Below are positions 26,032 to 34,469 of a stretch of 64,000 nucleotides of DNA, piece by piece. Positions within the stretch are counted from its first letter, which is position 1; every line of letters begins with the position of its first letter. The DNA lies in assembly GCF_004795105.1 (NCBI RefSeq), contig NZ_SSBL01000016.1:1-64000 (forward strand), written 5' to 3'. A program made the translations under genes and the position numbers. This DNA is from Streptomyces sp. A0642 (GTDB taxonomy: Bacteria > Actinomycetota > Actinomycetes > Streptomycetales > Streptomycetaceae). Below the pieces are notes generated by a model. The model was not told where the DNA came from, searched no databases, and worked only from the letters and a program-made list of their open reading frames with translations.

Positions 26032-26378
26032 GCGCTGACCGTGCCTTCCCGGCGGGCGCGGGCGGCGATGACGCCGTCGGCCTCGTAGCGCTTGAGAACC
26101 TTGTCGCCGTACAGGCCGCCGAACGGCAGCACGCAGAGCAGGAAGAAGAACGCGACGCGCTTGAACGGCCACTTGGTCTTGTTCCAGACGTCCAGCAGCA
26201 GGACGACGTAGATCACGAACAGCACGCCGTGCAGCATGCCGAGCGGCATCATCAGGAAGTCGATGTCGGAGACCCGGCTCAGGACCGAGCCGAAGATGAT
26301 CAGCGCGGGGAAGGACAGCGCCTCGGGAATCGAGATGAGGCGCAGCCGGTGCAGGGCGGTAGCGGTCTTGATGTCCAC
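26028..26378 (-). CDS. DUF3817 small membrane protein
   Basis: A 116-residue protein with three predicted transmembrane helices (LSFPALIIFGSVL, a core with LHGVLFVIYVVLLLDV, and VAFFFLLCVLPFGGL). The HGxxxxxYVxxLLDVWNKTKWPFKR core matches its paralogue at 22230-22565 and defines DUF3817. GTG at 26378 has GAAGGTG upstream; a longer start 69 nt earlier is in frame but lacks support. It heads a two-gene unit with the thiamine-binding protein and is divergent from the AIM24 genes. Confidence 0.78.
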   Translation of the reverse strand: MDIKTATALHRLRLISIPEALSFPALIIFGSVLSRVSDIDFLMMPLGMLHGVLFVIYVVLLLDVWNKTKWPFKRVAFFFLLCVLPFGGLYGDKVLKRYEADGVIAARARREGTVSA

Positions 26379-26629
26379 GGGGGCACCTTCGGTGGGAGGA
26401 CGGTGACAGCTTGTGAACGCAGGCACAAGCGGCACCCATTGTGGCATCGCCGCGTGCGCTGCCCGGCGGCGGGGGCGGCACGCGCGGCCTCGCCGCCGCG
26501 TCCGTTCCGCAAGGGATACGTCCCGATAGCGTCCGCATCGGGTACCGGATCCGTATCAGGGGTGATTCAGGGGCCTGATCGCGTCCCCGGCCCTGTTCCG
26601 GCGGCGGTCCGTACCGCTACCTTCGCCGG

Positions 26630-27268
26630 GTGGCAATGTTCCGACTCCAAGGCAGCAAGACGCTCGCCGTCGACCTGGCCGGCGACGCCGTCAAGGCGAA
26701 GAACGGTTCGATGGTCGCGTACGACGGCCGGATGACCTTCAAGAAGATGACCGGCGGCGGTGAGGGCCTGCGCGGCATGGTGACCCGCCGGCTGACCGGT
26801 GAACAGATGGCCGTGATGGAGGTGTCGGGGCACGGCACCTGCTATTTCGCCGACCGCGCGACGGAGATCAACCTGGTCTCGCTGCGCGGCGAGAAGCTGT
26901 ACGTCGAGGCGAGCAATCTGCTCTGCACCGACGCCGGGCTGCGCACCGGCACCACCTTCACCGGGCTGCGCGGCGGCGGGGCGGGCAACGGCCTGTTCAC
27001 CACCACGGTCGAGGGCACCGGCCAGGCGGCGATCATGTCGGACGGCTCAGCGGTGGCCCTGCGCGTGTCCGCCCCGTACCCGCTCTCCGTGGACCCGGGC
27101 GCCTACATCGCCCACCAGGGCAACCTCCAGCAGCACTTCCAGTCCGGGGTGAACTTCCGGACGCTGATGGGCGAGGGGTCCGGCGAGTCCTTCCAGATCC
27201 GGTTCGAGGGCGAGGGGCTCGTCTACGTCCAGCCCAGCGAGCGGAACACGATCGGGGGTGATGTCTGA
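26630..27268 (+). CDS. AIM24-family protein, first of three tandem copies
   Basis: A 212-residue soluble beta-rich protein of the AIM24 family, named after a yeast mitochondrial protein needed for cristae organisation; bacterial roles are unclear. The typical pattern is present: KNGSMVAYDGRMTFKK, ATEINLVSLRGEKLYVEASNLL, then GLFTTTVEGTGQAAI. The GTG at 26630 lies 7 nt after a TACCTT box, so the mRNA may be leaderless; an ATG two codons later is an alternative. Its stop overlaps the next gene's ATG by one base, placing all three copies in one operon. Confidence 0.83.
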   Translation: MAMFRLQGSKTLAVDLAGDAVKAKNGSMVAYDGRMTFKKMTGGGEGLRGMVTRRLTGEQMAVMEVSGHGTCYFADRATEINLVSLRGEKLYVEASNLLCTDAGLRTGTTFTGLRGGGAGNGLFTTTVEGTGQAAIMSDGSAVALRVSAPYPLSVDPGAYIAHQGNLQQHFQSGVNFRTLMGEGSGESFQIRFEGEGLVYVQPSERNTIGGDV

Positions 27269-27918
27269 TGCCGTTCCGAGAGATCAACTCGAAGATGGTC
27301 GAGGCGACGGTGGTCCCCGGCCAGAAGATGTTCAGCCAGCGCGGTGCGATGCTCGCCTACCGAGGCGAGGTCTCGTTCACGCCGAACATCCAGGGCGGGC
27401 AGGGCGGCGTGATGTCGATGATCGGCCGCCGGATGGCCAACGAGGCGACCCCGCTGATGACGGTCGAAGGCAGCGGCACGGTGATGTTCGGCCACGGCGG
27501 CCATCACATCCAGGTGATCAACCTGACCGGGGAGACCCTGTACGTGGAGGCCGACCGGCTGCTCGCCTTCGACGGGACGCTCCAGCAGGGCACCATGTTC
27601 ATGGGCTCGCAGGGCGGGGTGATGGGCATGGTGCGCGGCCAGGTGACCGGGCAGGGCCTGTTCACCACCACCCTCAAGGGCCACGGCGCGGTGGCGGTGA
27701 TGGCGCACGGCGGAGTCGTCGAGCTGCCGATCACTCCGGGCCGCGAGGTGCATGTGGATCCGCAGGCGTACGTCGCGCACCACGGCGACGTGACCAACAA
27801 GCTGTCCACCGCGCTCGGCTGGCGGGAGATGGTGGGGCGCGGTTCCGGCGAGGGGTTCCAGCTGGAGCTCAGCGGCAGTGGTGCGGTGTACGTCCAGGCG
27901 TCGGAGGAGAAGCTGTGA
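27268..27918 (+). CDS. AIM24-family protein, second tandem copy
   Basis: A 216-residue AIM24 protein, clearly paralogous to the gene before it: MFSQRGAMLAYRGEVSFTP, GHHIQVINLTGETLYVEADRLL and GQGLFTTTLKGHGAVAV align with the same blocks. It contains several Met/Gly-rich loops (GVMSMIGRRM and QGGVMGMVRG). TGATG joins it to the first copy and GTGA to the third, so the trio is tightly coupled and probably makes a stoichiometric complex. No signal peptide or membrane helix. Confidence 0.83.
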   Translation: MPFREINSKMVEATVVPGQKMFSQRGAMLAYRGEVSFTPNIQGGQGGVMSMIGRRMANEATPLMTVEGSGTVMFGHGGHHIQVINLTGETLYVEADRLLAFDGTLQQGTMFMGSQGGVMGMVRGQVTGQGLFTTTLKGHGAVAVMAHGGVVELPITPGREVHVDPQAYVAHHGDVTNKLSTALGWREMVGRGSGEGFQLELSGSGAVYVQASEEKL

Positions 27919-28592
27919 GCGGGCCCGTGGTCTTCGACCCGATGACGCTGCCGTCGGACGACAACGTCAACGCGTACACCTTCTGTGTGGAGCTCAAGGG
28001 GAGCCAGTGGTTCCTCCAGAAGGGGAAGATGATCGCCTACTACGGGCGGATCGACTTCAACGGCATCGGCCACGGCCGCTTCCAGGGCCTGGTCCGCACG
28101 AGCTTCCACTCGCCGCTGCACGCGAGCGACTGGGTGGTGGCCGAGGGCAGCGGCAAGATGCTGCTCGCGGACCGGGCCTTCGATGTGAACTCGTACGACC
28201 TGGACGACGGCAATCTGACGATCCGGTCCGGCAACCTCCTCGCGTACCAGCCGACGCTGGCCCTGAAGCAGTCGATCGTGCCGGGGTTCCTGACGCTGAT
28301 CGGCACGGGGAAGTTCGTCGCCGCGTCCAACGGTCCGGTGGTCTTCATGGAGCCGCCGCTGCGGGTCGACCCGCAGGCGCTGGTCGGCTGGGCGGACTGC
28401 CCGTCGCCGTGCCACCACTACGACCACGGCTACATGGCGGGCGTGCTGGGCGGGCTGCGGGCGTTCACGGGGATCGGGGGCGCCTCGGGCGAGGAGCACC
28501 AGTTCGAGTTCGTGGGGGCCGGTACGGTGCTGCTCCAGTCCACCGAGGTGCTGATGGCCGAGCGCCAGGTGGGGGTTGTGGCGCAGCATTAG
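27915..28592 (+). CDS. AIM24-family protein, third tandem copy
   Basis: A 225-residue AIM24 protein, the most diverged of the three: FLQKGKMIAYYGRIDF and RAFDVNSYDLDDGNLTI correspond to the shared blocks. Unlike its neighbours it carries a Cys/His cluster, DCPSPCHHYDHGY, that could bind a metal ion; this is inference. GTG overlaps the previous stop (GTGA). The operon ends here; the next gene, absC, starts 194 bp downstream behind its own promoter. Confidence 0.82.
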   Translation: MSGPVVFDPMTLPSDDNVNAYTFCVELKGSQWFLQKGKMIAYYGRIDFNGIGHGRFQGLVRTSFHSPLHASDWVVAEGSGKMLLADRAFDVNSYDLDDGNLTIRSGNLLAYQPTLALKQSIVPGFLTLIGTGKFVAASNGPVVFMEPPLRVDPQALVGWADCPSPCHHYDHGYMAGVLGGLRAFTGIGGASGEEHQFEFVGAGTVLLQSTEVLMAERQVGVVAQH

Positions 28593-28774
28593 GGCTCGGG
28601 GGGCAGGGGTCAACCTGGATCCGTGCCCGGATGCCGGGCCGGCCGGGGACCTCCGGCACCGCTTCGGTCGGTGAGCGGTAGTCTGCGGAGTGTGACGTCG
28701 AACGTGTGCGCCCAGCCTGCGAGCGCGTGCCGGGCGTCACATCCCCCACTTCGTCCGGCTTTCAACTTCTTAGG

Positions 28775-28780
28775 TAGAAT
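28775..28780 (+). promoter_or_regulatory. -10 box of absC (leaderless) with overlapping operator
   Basis: TAGAAT lies exactly 6 nt before the ATG of absC, so transcription should begin at or next to the start codon. An imperfect inverted repeat TTCAACT-TCTTA-GGTAGAA (28761-28779) overlaps the box and could be an autoregulatory MarR site. The -35 region is weak. Confidence 0.6.
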
Positions 28781-28786
28781 CCATAT

Positions 28787-29263
28787 ATGGAGACCGAGAC
28801 GGCCACCCGCTGGCTGAGCGACGCGGAGCAGTGCGCCTGGCGCACCCACCTGGACGTCAGCAGGCTGCTGATGCACCAACTGGAGAAGGACCTCCAGCCG
28901 TTCGGCCTGACCAACAACGACTACGAGATCCTGGTGAATCTCTCCGAGTCGGACGACCAGCGCATGCGGATGAGCGACCTCGCCGGCGCCACCCTGCAGT
29001 CCAAGAGCAGGCTCTCGCACCAGATCACCCGCATGGAGACCGCGGGCCTGGTCCGCCGGGAGAACTGCGAGTCCGACCGCCGGGGACTGTACGCGGTCCT
29101 CACCGAAGCCGGCGCCGAGACGATGCGCAAGGTCGCGCCGCACCACGTCGCGTCGGTCCGCAAGCACTTCATGGACCTGCTCACGCCGGAGGCCCTGGAA
29201 CAGCTGCACGCTGCCCTGACACCCGTCGCCGAGCACCTCCGCGGGCGGCGCGGCAAGCTCTGA
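28787..29263 (+). CDS. absC: MarR-family regulator AbsC
   Basis: A 158-residue MarR protein with the winged-helix core LTNNDYEILVNLSES, RMSDLAGATLQSKSRLSHQI and wing RMETAGLVRRENCESDRRG. Length and position between the AIM24 genes and a two-component system match AbsC of S. coelicolor, which affects antibiotic production in a zinc-dependent way and binds the coelibactin (zincophore) cluster. A single cysteine (NCESD) lies in the wing. ATG sits 6 nt after a TAGAAT box. It converges on the kinase gene downstream. The symbol rests on similarity and gene order from memory. Confidence 0.8.
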   Translation: METETATRWLSDAEQCAWRTHLDVSRLLMHQLEKDLQPFGLTNNDYEILVNLSESDDQRMRMSDLAGATLQSKSRLSHQITRMETAGLVRRENCESDRRGLYAVLTEAGAETMRKVAPHHVASVRKHFMDLLTPEALEQLHAALTPVAEHLRGRRGKL

Positions 29264-29276
29264 CCCCCCGGGGTCG

Positions 29277-30731
29277 TCAGCGGGCGTCCGGCAGCCACAG
29301 CGCGAACCGGGCGCCCCGCTCCCCCGCATCCGCCACCGTCAGCCGGCCCCCGTGCCGCACGGCCACATCGCGCGCGATGGCCAGGCCCAGGCCCGCCCCT
29401 CCCTCGTCGCGGCTGCGGGCGTCGTCGAGGCGGACGAACCGTTCGAAGATCCGCTCGCGCTCCGCCGCGGGCACCCCGTCCCCGTCGTCGGCGACCTCGA
29501 CGGCCACGCCCCCGCCCTCCGCGCGCACGGCGACCGTCACCGCGGCCCGGGCGTGCCGTTCGGCGTTGTCCAGCAGATTGCCGATCACCCGGGCCAGCTG
29601 CGCACGCGAGCCGGCCACCTCGAAGCCCCCGCCCCCTCCCGGCACGGACACGGTGACCGGAATGCGGTCGCCGGTGCGCTGCGCGACCTCCTCACGGACC
29701 AGCGCGCCGAGATTTAGCACGGCCCCGCCCGGCCGCTCCCCGGCGTCCAGCCGGGCCAGCAGCAGCAGGTCGGCGGCCAGCGCCTGGAGCCGTACGGTGT
29801 CGGCGACCGCGCCCGGCACGTCCAGCAGCTGCGGGTGCGCGGCGCCCACCTCCAGCTGGGTGCGCAACGAGGCGATGGGGCTGCGCAGTTCGTGCGAGGC
29901 GTCGGCGACGAAGCGCCGCTGCCGCTCGACGGAGGCCTCCAGCGCGGTGAGCGTCTCGTTGGTCGTGCGGGCCAGGCGGGCGATCTCGTCGTGCGAACCG
30001 GGCTCCGGCACCCGCCTGCTCAGATCCTCGGACGCGGTGATCGCGGCCATCTCACGCCGGATGCCCTCGACCGGCCGCAGCGCCCGCCGCGTCACCAGCC
30101 ACGTCACCCCGGCGACGACGAGGAGCACGACGGGCAGTCCGGCCAGCATCGCGCCGCGCACACTGCCGACGGCCCGCTGTTCGGCGGCGAGCGGCGCGCC
30201 CGCGTGCACGGTCAGGGTCACGCCCGCCGGGTCCGTGGCCTCGACGGAGGCGAAACGGTAGGCGGCGCTGTCGCCGTCGACTGTGGCGGCGCCGTTGGTG
30301 AAGTCCGGGTCGCCGGTGGAGACCTCGCCGCGGGGCGGGCCGGCGCCTCCCGGCCCCCGCTCGTCGTCATCGTCGTCGCCGTCCTCGCCACCGTGGCGGC
30401 CGGGGCCGGCGGAGGACCGCGCCACGGGCGTGACCCGCTCGCTACCGGTGCCGGAGATCGCCTCCAGGTCCTTGGAGACGGCCACCACCCGGCCGTCCTC
30501 ATCGGTCACCTGGACCGGATGCTCCTCCTCGTCGCCCGTCCGCAGCTCGTCGTCCGGGACGCCGAGGGCCAGTTGCCCAGCGACCTCCCGGGCCGCGACC
30601 TCGGCCTGGAGGCCGGCCTGGTCGGTGAGGTTGGCGCGCAGGACGAGGAGGACGGCGAGCCCGGCGCCGGCCAGCGCCGGCGCGACCACCACGGTGGCCC
30701 CGAGCGCCGCCCTGGCCCGTACGGATCTCAC
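29277..30731 (-). CDS. OmpR-class sensor histidine kinase
   Basis: A 484-residue membrane kinase: helix 1 at about 10-32 (ALGATVVVAPALAGAGLAVLL), an extracytoplasmic loop of about 160 residues with a strongly acidic run (GGEDGDDDDDERG), helix 2 at about 193-213, HAMP linker (RRALRPVEGIRREM), H-box ADASHELRSPIASL, then N-box NLLDNAERHA and G-boxes DDGDGVP and GAGLGLAI. GTG start overlaps the regulator's stop (GTGA). The acidic loop suggests a cation or cationic peptide as signal. A secreted PepSY protein is encoded divergently. Confidence 0.9.
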   Translation of the reverse strand: MRSVRARAALGATVVVAPALAGAGLAVLLVLRANLTDQAGLQAEVAAREVAGQLALGVPDDELRTGDEEEHPVQVTDEDGRVVAVSKDLEAISGTGSERVTPVARSSAGPGRHGGEDGDDDDDERGPGGAGPPRGEVSTGDPDFTNGAATVDGDSAAYRFASVEATDPAGVTLTVHAGAPLAAEQRAVGSVRGAMLAGLPVVLLVVAGVTWLVTRRALRPVEGIRREMAAITASEDLSRRVPEPGSHDEIARLARTTNETLTALEASVERQRRFVADASHELRSPIASLRTQLEVGAAHPQLLDVPGAVADTVRLQALAADLLLLARLDAGERPGGAVLNLGALVREEVAQRTGDRIPVTVSVPGGGGGFEVAGSRAQLARVIGNLLDNAERHARAAVTVAVRAEGGGVAVEVADDGDGVPAAERERIFERFVRLDDARSRDEGGAGLGLAIARDVAVRHGGRLTVADAGERGARFALWLPDAR

Positions 30732-31387
30732 CGCGCCTCCAGCCGGTAGCCCGCGCCGCGCACCGTCCGGATGGCCGCCGCGCCGAGCTTGCGGCGCAGG
30801 GCGCTGACGTACACCTCGACGATGTTCGGGTCGCCGTCGTAGGCGAAGTCCCAGACGTGCTCCAGGATGTCCGCCTTGCTCACCACCTGCCCCGCCCGCA
30901 GCACGAGCTGTTCCAGGACGGCGAACTCCTTCGTGGTGAGGGCGATCTCGTCCTCGCCGAGGCGGACCCTGCGGGCGGCGGTGTCCATGCGCAGGGAGCC
31001 GGCCGTGACCACCGGCGAGGCGGCGCCCGCCCGTCGCCGCAGCAGCGCCCGGATCCGGGCCACCAGCACCACGTAACTGAACGGTTTGGTCAGGTAGTCG
31101 TCGGCTCCCGTGTCGAGCCCCTCGGCCTCGTCGTACTCCCCGTCCTTCGCGGTCAGCATGAGGACGGGCACGTCGTGTCCGGCGGCGCGCAGGGCGCCGC
31201 AGACCCGGTAGCCGTTCATCCCCGGCAGCATGATGTCCAGGACGACGAGGTCGTAGACGCCTTCGGAGGCGCGGTGCAGCCCTTCGAGGCCGTCATGGAC
31301 CACATCGACGGCGAACCCCTCGGCGGTGAGCCCCCGGGCCAGGGAGACCGCCAGCCGCTTCTCGTCCTCCACGATCAACAGACGCAT
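30728..31387 (-). CDS. OmpR-family response regulator
   Basis: A 219-residue regulator: receiver domain with VEDEKRLA, phosphoacceptor Asp in DLVVLDIMLPGMNGY, Lys in TKPFSY, then an OmpR winged helix with LTTKEFAVLEQLV and RTVRGAGYRL. I use ATG at 31387; a GTG two codons earlier is possible. No ribosome site is visible, so it may be leaderless. Its promoter region faces a PepSY gene, and three direct repeats between them (31421-31450) are likely binding sites for this protein. Confidence 0.9.
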   Translation of the reverse strand: MRLLIVEDEKRLAVSLARGLTAEGFAVDVVHDGLEGLHRASEGVYDLVVLDIMLPGMNGYRVCGALRAAGHDVPVLMLTAKDGEYDEAEGLDTGADDYLTKPFSYVVLVARIRALLRRRAGAASPVVTAGSLRMDTAARRVRLGEDEIALTTKEFAVLEQLVLRAGQVVSKADILEHVWDFAYDGDPNIVEVYVSALRRKLGAAAIRTVRGAGYRLEAR

Positions 31388-31420
31388 GCGCACAGCGTCG
31401 CAAACCGAAGCTGAAGAAGG

Positions 31421-31450
31421 CTTCAGGTGGCTTCAGGGTGCGTTCAGCAT
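31421..31450. promoter_or_regulatory. Three 10-bp direct repeats, candidate response-regulator sites
   Basis: CTTCAGGTGG, CTTCAGGGTG and CGTTCAGCAT follow one another without gaps. One-turn spacing of a TTCAG core is what OmpR-family dimers bind. They lie between the divergent regulator and PepSY genes; a CTGAAG copy in the opposite orientation lies at 31411-31416. Confidence 0.6.
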
Positions 31451-31505
31451 CGCCCCGGCACGGTGGACCGCATCGCAACGGACATCCGACCGGGAGGAAC
31501 CTCTC

Positions 31506-32063
31506 ATGAAGCGAAAGATCGCCATCGCCGCCGTCACCGCGGCCGTACTCGTCGGCGGCGGGACCGCGACGGCCGTGGCCCTCGCGGACGACGACGGCCG
31601 GGACGCGGGCGTGGGCACCGCCCGCGTCACGGCCGCCGACGCGGCCTCCTCCGCTGTCCGGGCCGTCCCCGGGACGGTGAGCGAGGCGGAGCTCGACGAC
31701 GAGGACGGCGGGCCGGTCTGGGAGCTGGATGTGTACGGCCCCGACGGGGTCCGGCACGAGGTGACGGTGGACGCGGACAACGGCAAGGTGCTCGGGAAAC
31801 ACACGTCCGACGGCGACGACCGCAACCGCCCCGCCCCGCGGTCGGCCCCGGTCACGCTGGGCACGGCTGCGGCCGCGGCGCTCAAGGCGTCCCCGGGCAC
31901 GGTGACCTCGATCGAGCTGGACGGCCACGGCGGGAAGGCGGTGCGCTGGGAGGTCGGCGTCCGGGGCGGGGACGGCACGGCGCACGAGGTGGACGTGGAC
32001 GCGAAGTCGGCCGCGGTCACCGTGGACCGCTCGGACGACGGGCGCGACGCGGACGACGACTGA
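31506..32063 (+). CDS. Secreted PepSY-domain protein
   Basis: A 185-residue exported protein: signal peptide MKRKIAIAAVTAAVLVGG with likely cleavage near ALADDD, then two PepSY repeats (about 38-98, ending VDADNGKVLG, and about 115-172, ending VDVDAKSAAVTV). PepSY domains occur in peptidase inhibitors and sensors at the cell surface. Many Asp residues at both ends make it very acidic, like the loop of the nearby kinase. GGGAGGAA precedes ATG. It is divergent from the OmpR-type system and probably its target. Confidence 0.87.
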   Translation: MKRKIAIAAVTAAVLVGGGTATAVALADDDGRDAGVGTARVTAADAASSAVRAVPGTVSEAELDDEDGGPVWELDVYGPDGVRHEVTVDADNGKVLGKHTSDGDDRNRPAPRSAPVTLGTAAAAALKASPGTVTSIELDGHGGKAVRWEVGVRGGDGTAHEVDVDAKSAAVTVDRSDDGRDADDD

Positions 32064-32101
32064 GGCCGGTTCCCGGGGTGCACGCCGCGGCCCCGGCCCC
32101 C

Positions 32102-32130
32102 TCCCGGTGCGGCCGCACGCCGCACCGGGA
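32102..32130. terminator. Bidirectional hairpin between PepSY gene and meaB
   Basis: A perfect 12-bp stem (32102-32113 with 32119-32130) with the loop CGCAC between two converging genes. Confidence 0.75.
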
Positions 32131-32140
32131 ACGGAGCCGG

Positions 32141-33103
32141 TCAGGCCTCGCCGGTGAGTCCCGCCACCAGTTCGTCCGCCGCCGCGTACGGATCGAGGCG
32201 GCCGGCCACGATGCGTGCGGCGAGGGCGTCCAGGCGGCGGTCGCCGTGGAGGTCGCCGATGCGTTCGCGCAGGCGGGTGACGGCGATCGTCTCGACCTCG
32301 CGGGCGGCGCGGGCGGTGCGCCGCTCGGCCAGGACGCCGTGCTCCTCCATCCACGCCCGGTGCTTCTCCAGGGCCTCGACGACCTCGTCGATGCCCTCGC
32401 CCCGGGCGGCGACCGTCTTCACGATCGGCGGCCGCCAGTCGCCGGGTCCCCGGGACTCCCCGAGGCCCAGCATGTGGTTGAGCTCGCGGGCGGTGGCGTC
32501 GGCGCCGTCCCGGTCGGCCTTGTTCACGACGTACACATCGCCGATCTCCAGGATTCCGGCCTTGGCCGCCTGGATGCCGTCGCCCATGCCCGGGGCGAGG
32601 AGGACGACGGAGGTGTCGGCCTGGGAGGCGATCTCCACCTCCGACTGGCCGACGCCGACCGTCTCCACCAGGATCACGTCGAATCCCGCCGCGTCCAGCA
32701 CCCGGATCGCCTGCGGCGCCGACCAGGCGAGACCGCCCAGATGGCCGCGGGTGGCCATCGAGCGGATGTAGACACCCGGGTCCGAGGCGTGGTCCGACAT
32801 CCGGACCCGGTCGCCGAGGAGCGCGCCGCCGGAGAACGGCGACGACGGGTCGACGGCGAGCACGGCGACCCGCTTGCCCTGGCGCCGGTAGGCGGCGACG
32901 AGCGCCGACGTCGATGTCGACTTGCCGACACCCGGCGATCCCGTCAGGCCGACGACACAGGCGTTGCCCGCCAGGGGCGCCAGCGCCGCCATCACCTCAC
33001 GCAACTGCGGCGACGCCCCCTCCACCAGGGAGATGAGCCGGGCCACGGCCCGCGGCCTGCCCTCCCGTGCCTGCTCGACCAGGGTGGGGACGTCCACCTT
33101 CAC
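32141..33103 (-). CDS. meaB: MeaB-type G-protein chaperone of B12-dependent mutases
   Basis: A 320-residue GTPase of the MeaB/ArgK family. It guards acyl-CoA mutases by gating adenosylcobalamin loading and by rescuing inactivated enzyme. The Walker A GSPGVGKS, the AVDPSSPFSGGALLGDRVRM block in two parts, ETVGVGQSE (G3) and VVNKADRDG (NKxD) are all present. GTG has GAGGAGG upstream. It lies 28 bp after the thiolase gene on the same strand. Its client could be methylmalonyl-CoA mutase (encoded elsewhere) or the IcmA encoded 10 kb to the left. Confidence 0.94.
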   Translation of the reverse strand: MKVDVPTLVEQAREGRPRAVARLISLVEGASPQLREVMAALAPLAGNACVVGLTGSPGVGKSTSTSALVAAYRRQGKRVAVLAVDPSSPFSGGALLGDRVRMSDHASDPGVYIRSMATRGHLGGLAWSAPQAIRVLDAAGFDVILVETVGVGQSEVEIASQADTSVVLLAPGMGDGIQAAKAGILEIGDVYVVNKADRDGADATARELNHMLGLGESRGPGDWRPPIVKTVAARGEGIDEVVEALEKHRAWMEEHGVLAERRTARAAREVETIAVTRLRERIGDLHGDRRLDALAARIVAGRLDPYAAADELVAGLTGEA

Positions 33104-33131
33104 GCTCGGCCTCCTCGCTCGCCCGTACCGA

Positions 33132-34334
33132 CTACTTGCCCGGCACGCGGATGATCAACGCATCGCCCTGACCGCCGCCGCCGCAGAGCGCCGCCGCACC
33201 GGTGCCGCCGCCGCGCCGCTTGAGCTCCAGCGCCAGGTGCAGCACCACGCGGGCGCCGGACATCCCGATCGGGTGGCCGAGCGCGATGGCGCCGCCGTTG
33301 ACGTTGACCTTGTCCGAGGTGACGCCGAGGTCCTTCATGGACTGGACGGCGACAGCCGCGAACGCCTCGTTGATCTCGATCAGGTCGAGGTCCTCGACGC
33401 CGATGCCCTCCTTCTTGAGGGCGTGACGGATGGCGCCCGAGGGCTGCGACTGGAGCGAGTTGTCCGGGCCGGCCACATTGCCGTGGGCGCCGATCTCGGC
33501 GATCCAGTCCAGGCCCAGCGCCTCGGCCTTGGCCTTGCTCATCACGACGACGGCGGCCGCACCGTCGGAGATCTGCGAGGAGGTGCCGGCCGTGATCGTG
33601 CCGTCCTTGGTGAAGGCCGGGCGCAGCTTGCCGAGGGACTCGGTGGTCGTCTCGGGGCGGATGCCCTCGTCCTTGGAGAAGAGGACCGGGTCGCCCTTGC
33701 GCTGCGGGATCTCGACCGGGGTGATCTCGGCCTCGAAGAGACCGTTCTTCTGCGCCGCGGCGGCCCGCTGGTGGGACAGGGCGCCGATCTCGTCCTGGGC
33801 CGCACGCGCCAGGCCGAGACGGGTGTTGTGCTTTTCGGTGGACTCGCCCATCGGGATGTTCTCGTAGGCATCGGTCAGGCCGTCGTACGCCATCGAGTCG
33901 AGCATCTCGATCGCGCCGTACTTGTAACCCTCGCGGGACTTCGGGAGCAGGTGCGGGGCGTTCGTCATGGACTCCTGGCCGCCGGCCACGACCACGTCGA
34001 ACTCACCGGCGCGGATCAGCTGGTCCGCCAGGGCGATGGCGTCGAGCCCGGAGAGGCACACCTTGTTGACGGTGAGCGCCGGGACGTTCATCGGGATGCC
34101 GGCCTTGACGGCCGCCTGGCGCGCCGGGATCTGCCCTGCCCCGGCCTGCAGCACCTGGCCCATGATCACGTACTCGACCTGGTCGCCGCCGATGCCGGCC
34201 CGGTCCAGGGCCGCCTTGATGGCGAAGCCGCCGAGGTCGGCTCCGGAGAAGCTCTTCAGGGAGCCGAGGAGGCGGCCCATGGGCGTACGGGCGCCCGCGA
34301 CGATCACTGAGGTGGTTCCGGTCGTTCCTGACAT
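33132..34334 (-). CDS. Acetyl-CoA acetyltransferase (thiolase)
   Basis: A 400-residue thiolase that condenses two acetyl-CoA to acetoacetyl-CoA or runs the reverse cleavage. The nucleophile cysteine is in NKVCLSGLDAI, the catalytic histidine in ALGHPIGMSGAR and the second cysteine in CGGGGQGDA. ATG start. It is the first gene of a unit with meaB and is divergent from the methylmalonyl-CoA epimerase gene (135 bp between). The context links C4 acyl-CoA synthesis with B12-dependent rearrangement. Confidence 0.95.
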   Translation of the reverse strand: MSGTTGTTSVIVAGARTPMGRLLGSLKSFSGADLGGFAIKAALDRAGIGGDQVEYVIMGQVLQAGAGQIPARQAAVKAGIPMNVPALTVNKVCLSGLDAIALADQLIRAGEFDVVVAGGQESMTNAPHLLPKSREGYKYGAIEMLDSMAYDGLTDAYENIPMGESTEKHNTRLGLARAAQDEIGALSHQRAAAAQKNGLFEAEITPVEIPQRKGDPVLFSKDEGIRPETTTESLGKLRPAFTKDGTITAGTSSQISDGAAAVVVMSKAKAEALGLDWIAEIGAHGNVAGPDNSLQSQPSGAIRHALKKEGIGVEDLDLIEINEAFAAVAVQSMKDLGVTSDKVNVNGGAIALGHPIGMSGARVVLHLALELKRRGGGTGAAALCGGGGQGDALIIRVPGK

Positions 34335-34469
34335 GAGGCGCAGCCCCTTGGGATCGATTGTGAACGAGGGTTTACATGAATGTACTGAGCGGTACCGCGC
34401 CCGTCATCCGGCAGCGGGTGTGATCGCGCGCACGTTGCGTAACCATCCGCCGAGCGCTGCACTGGTTCC

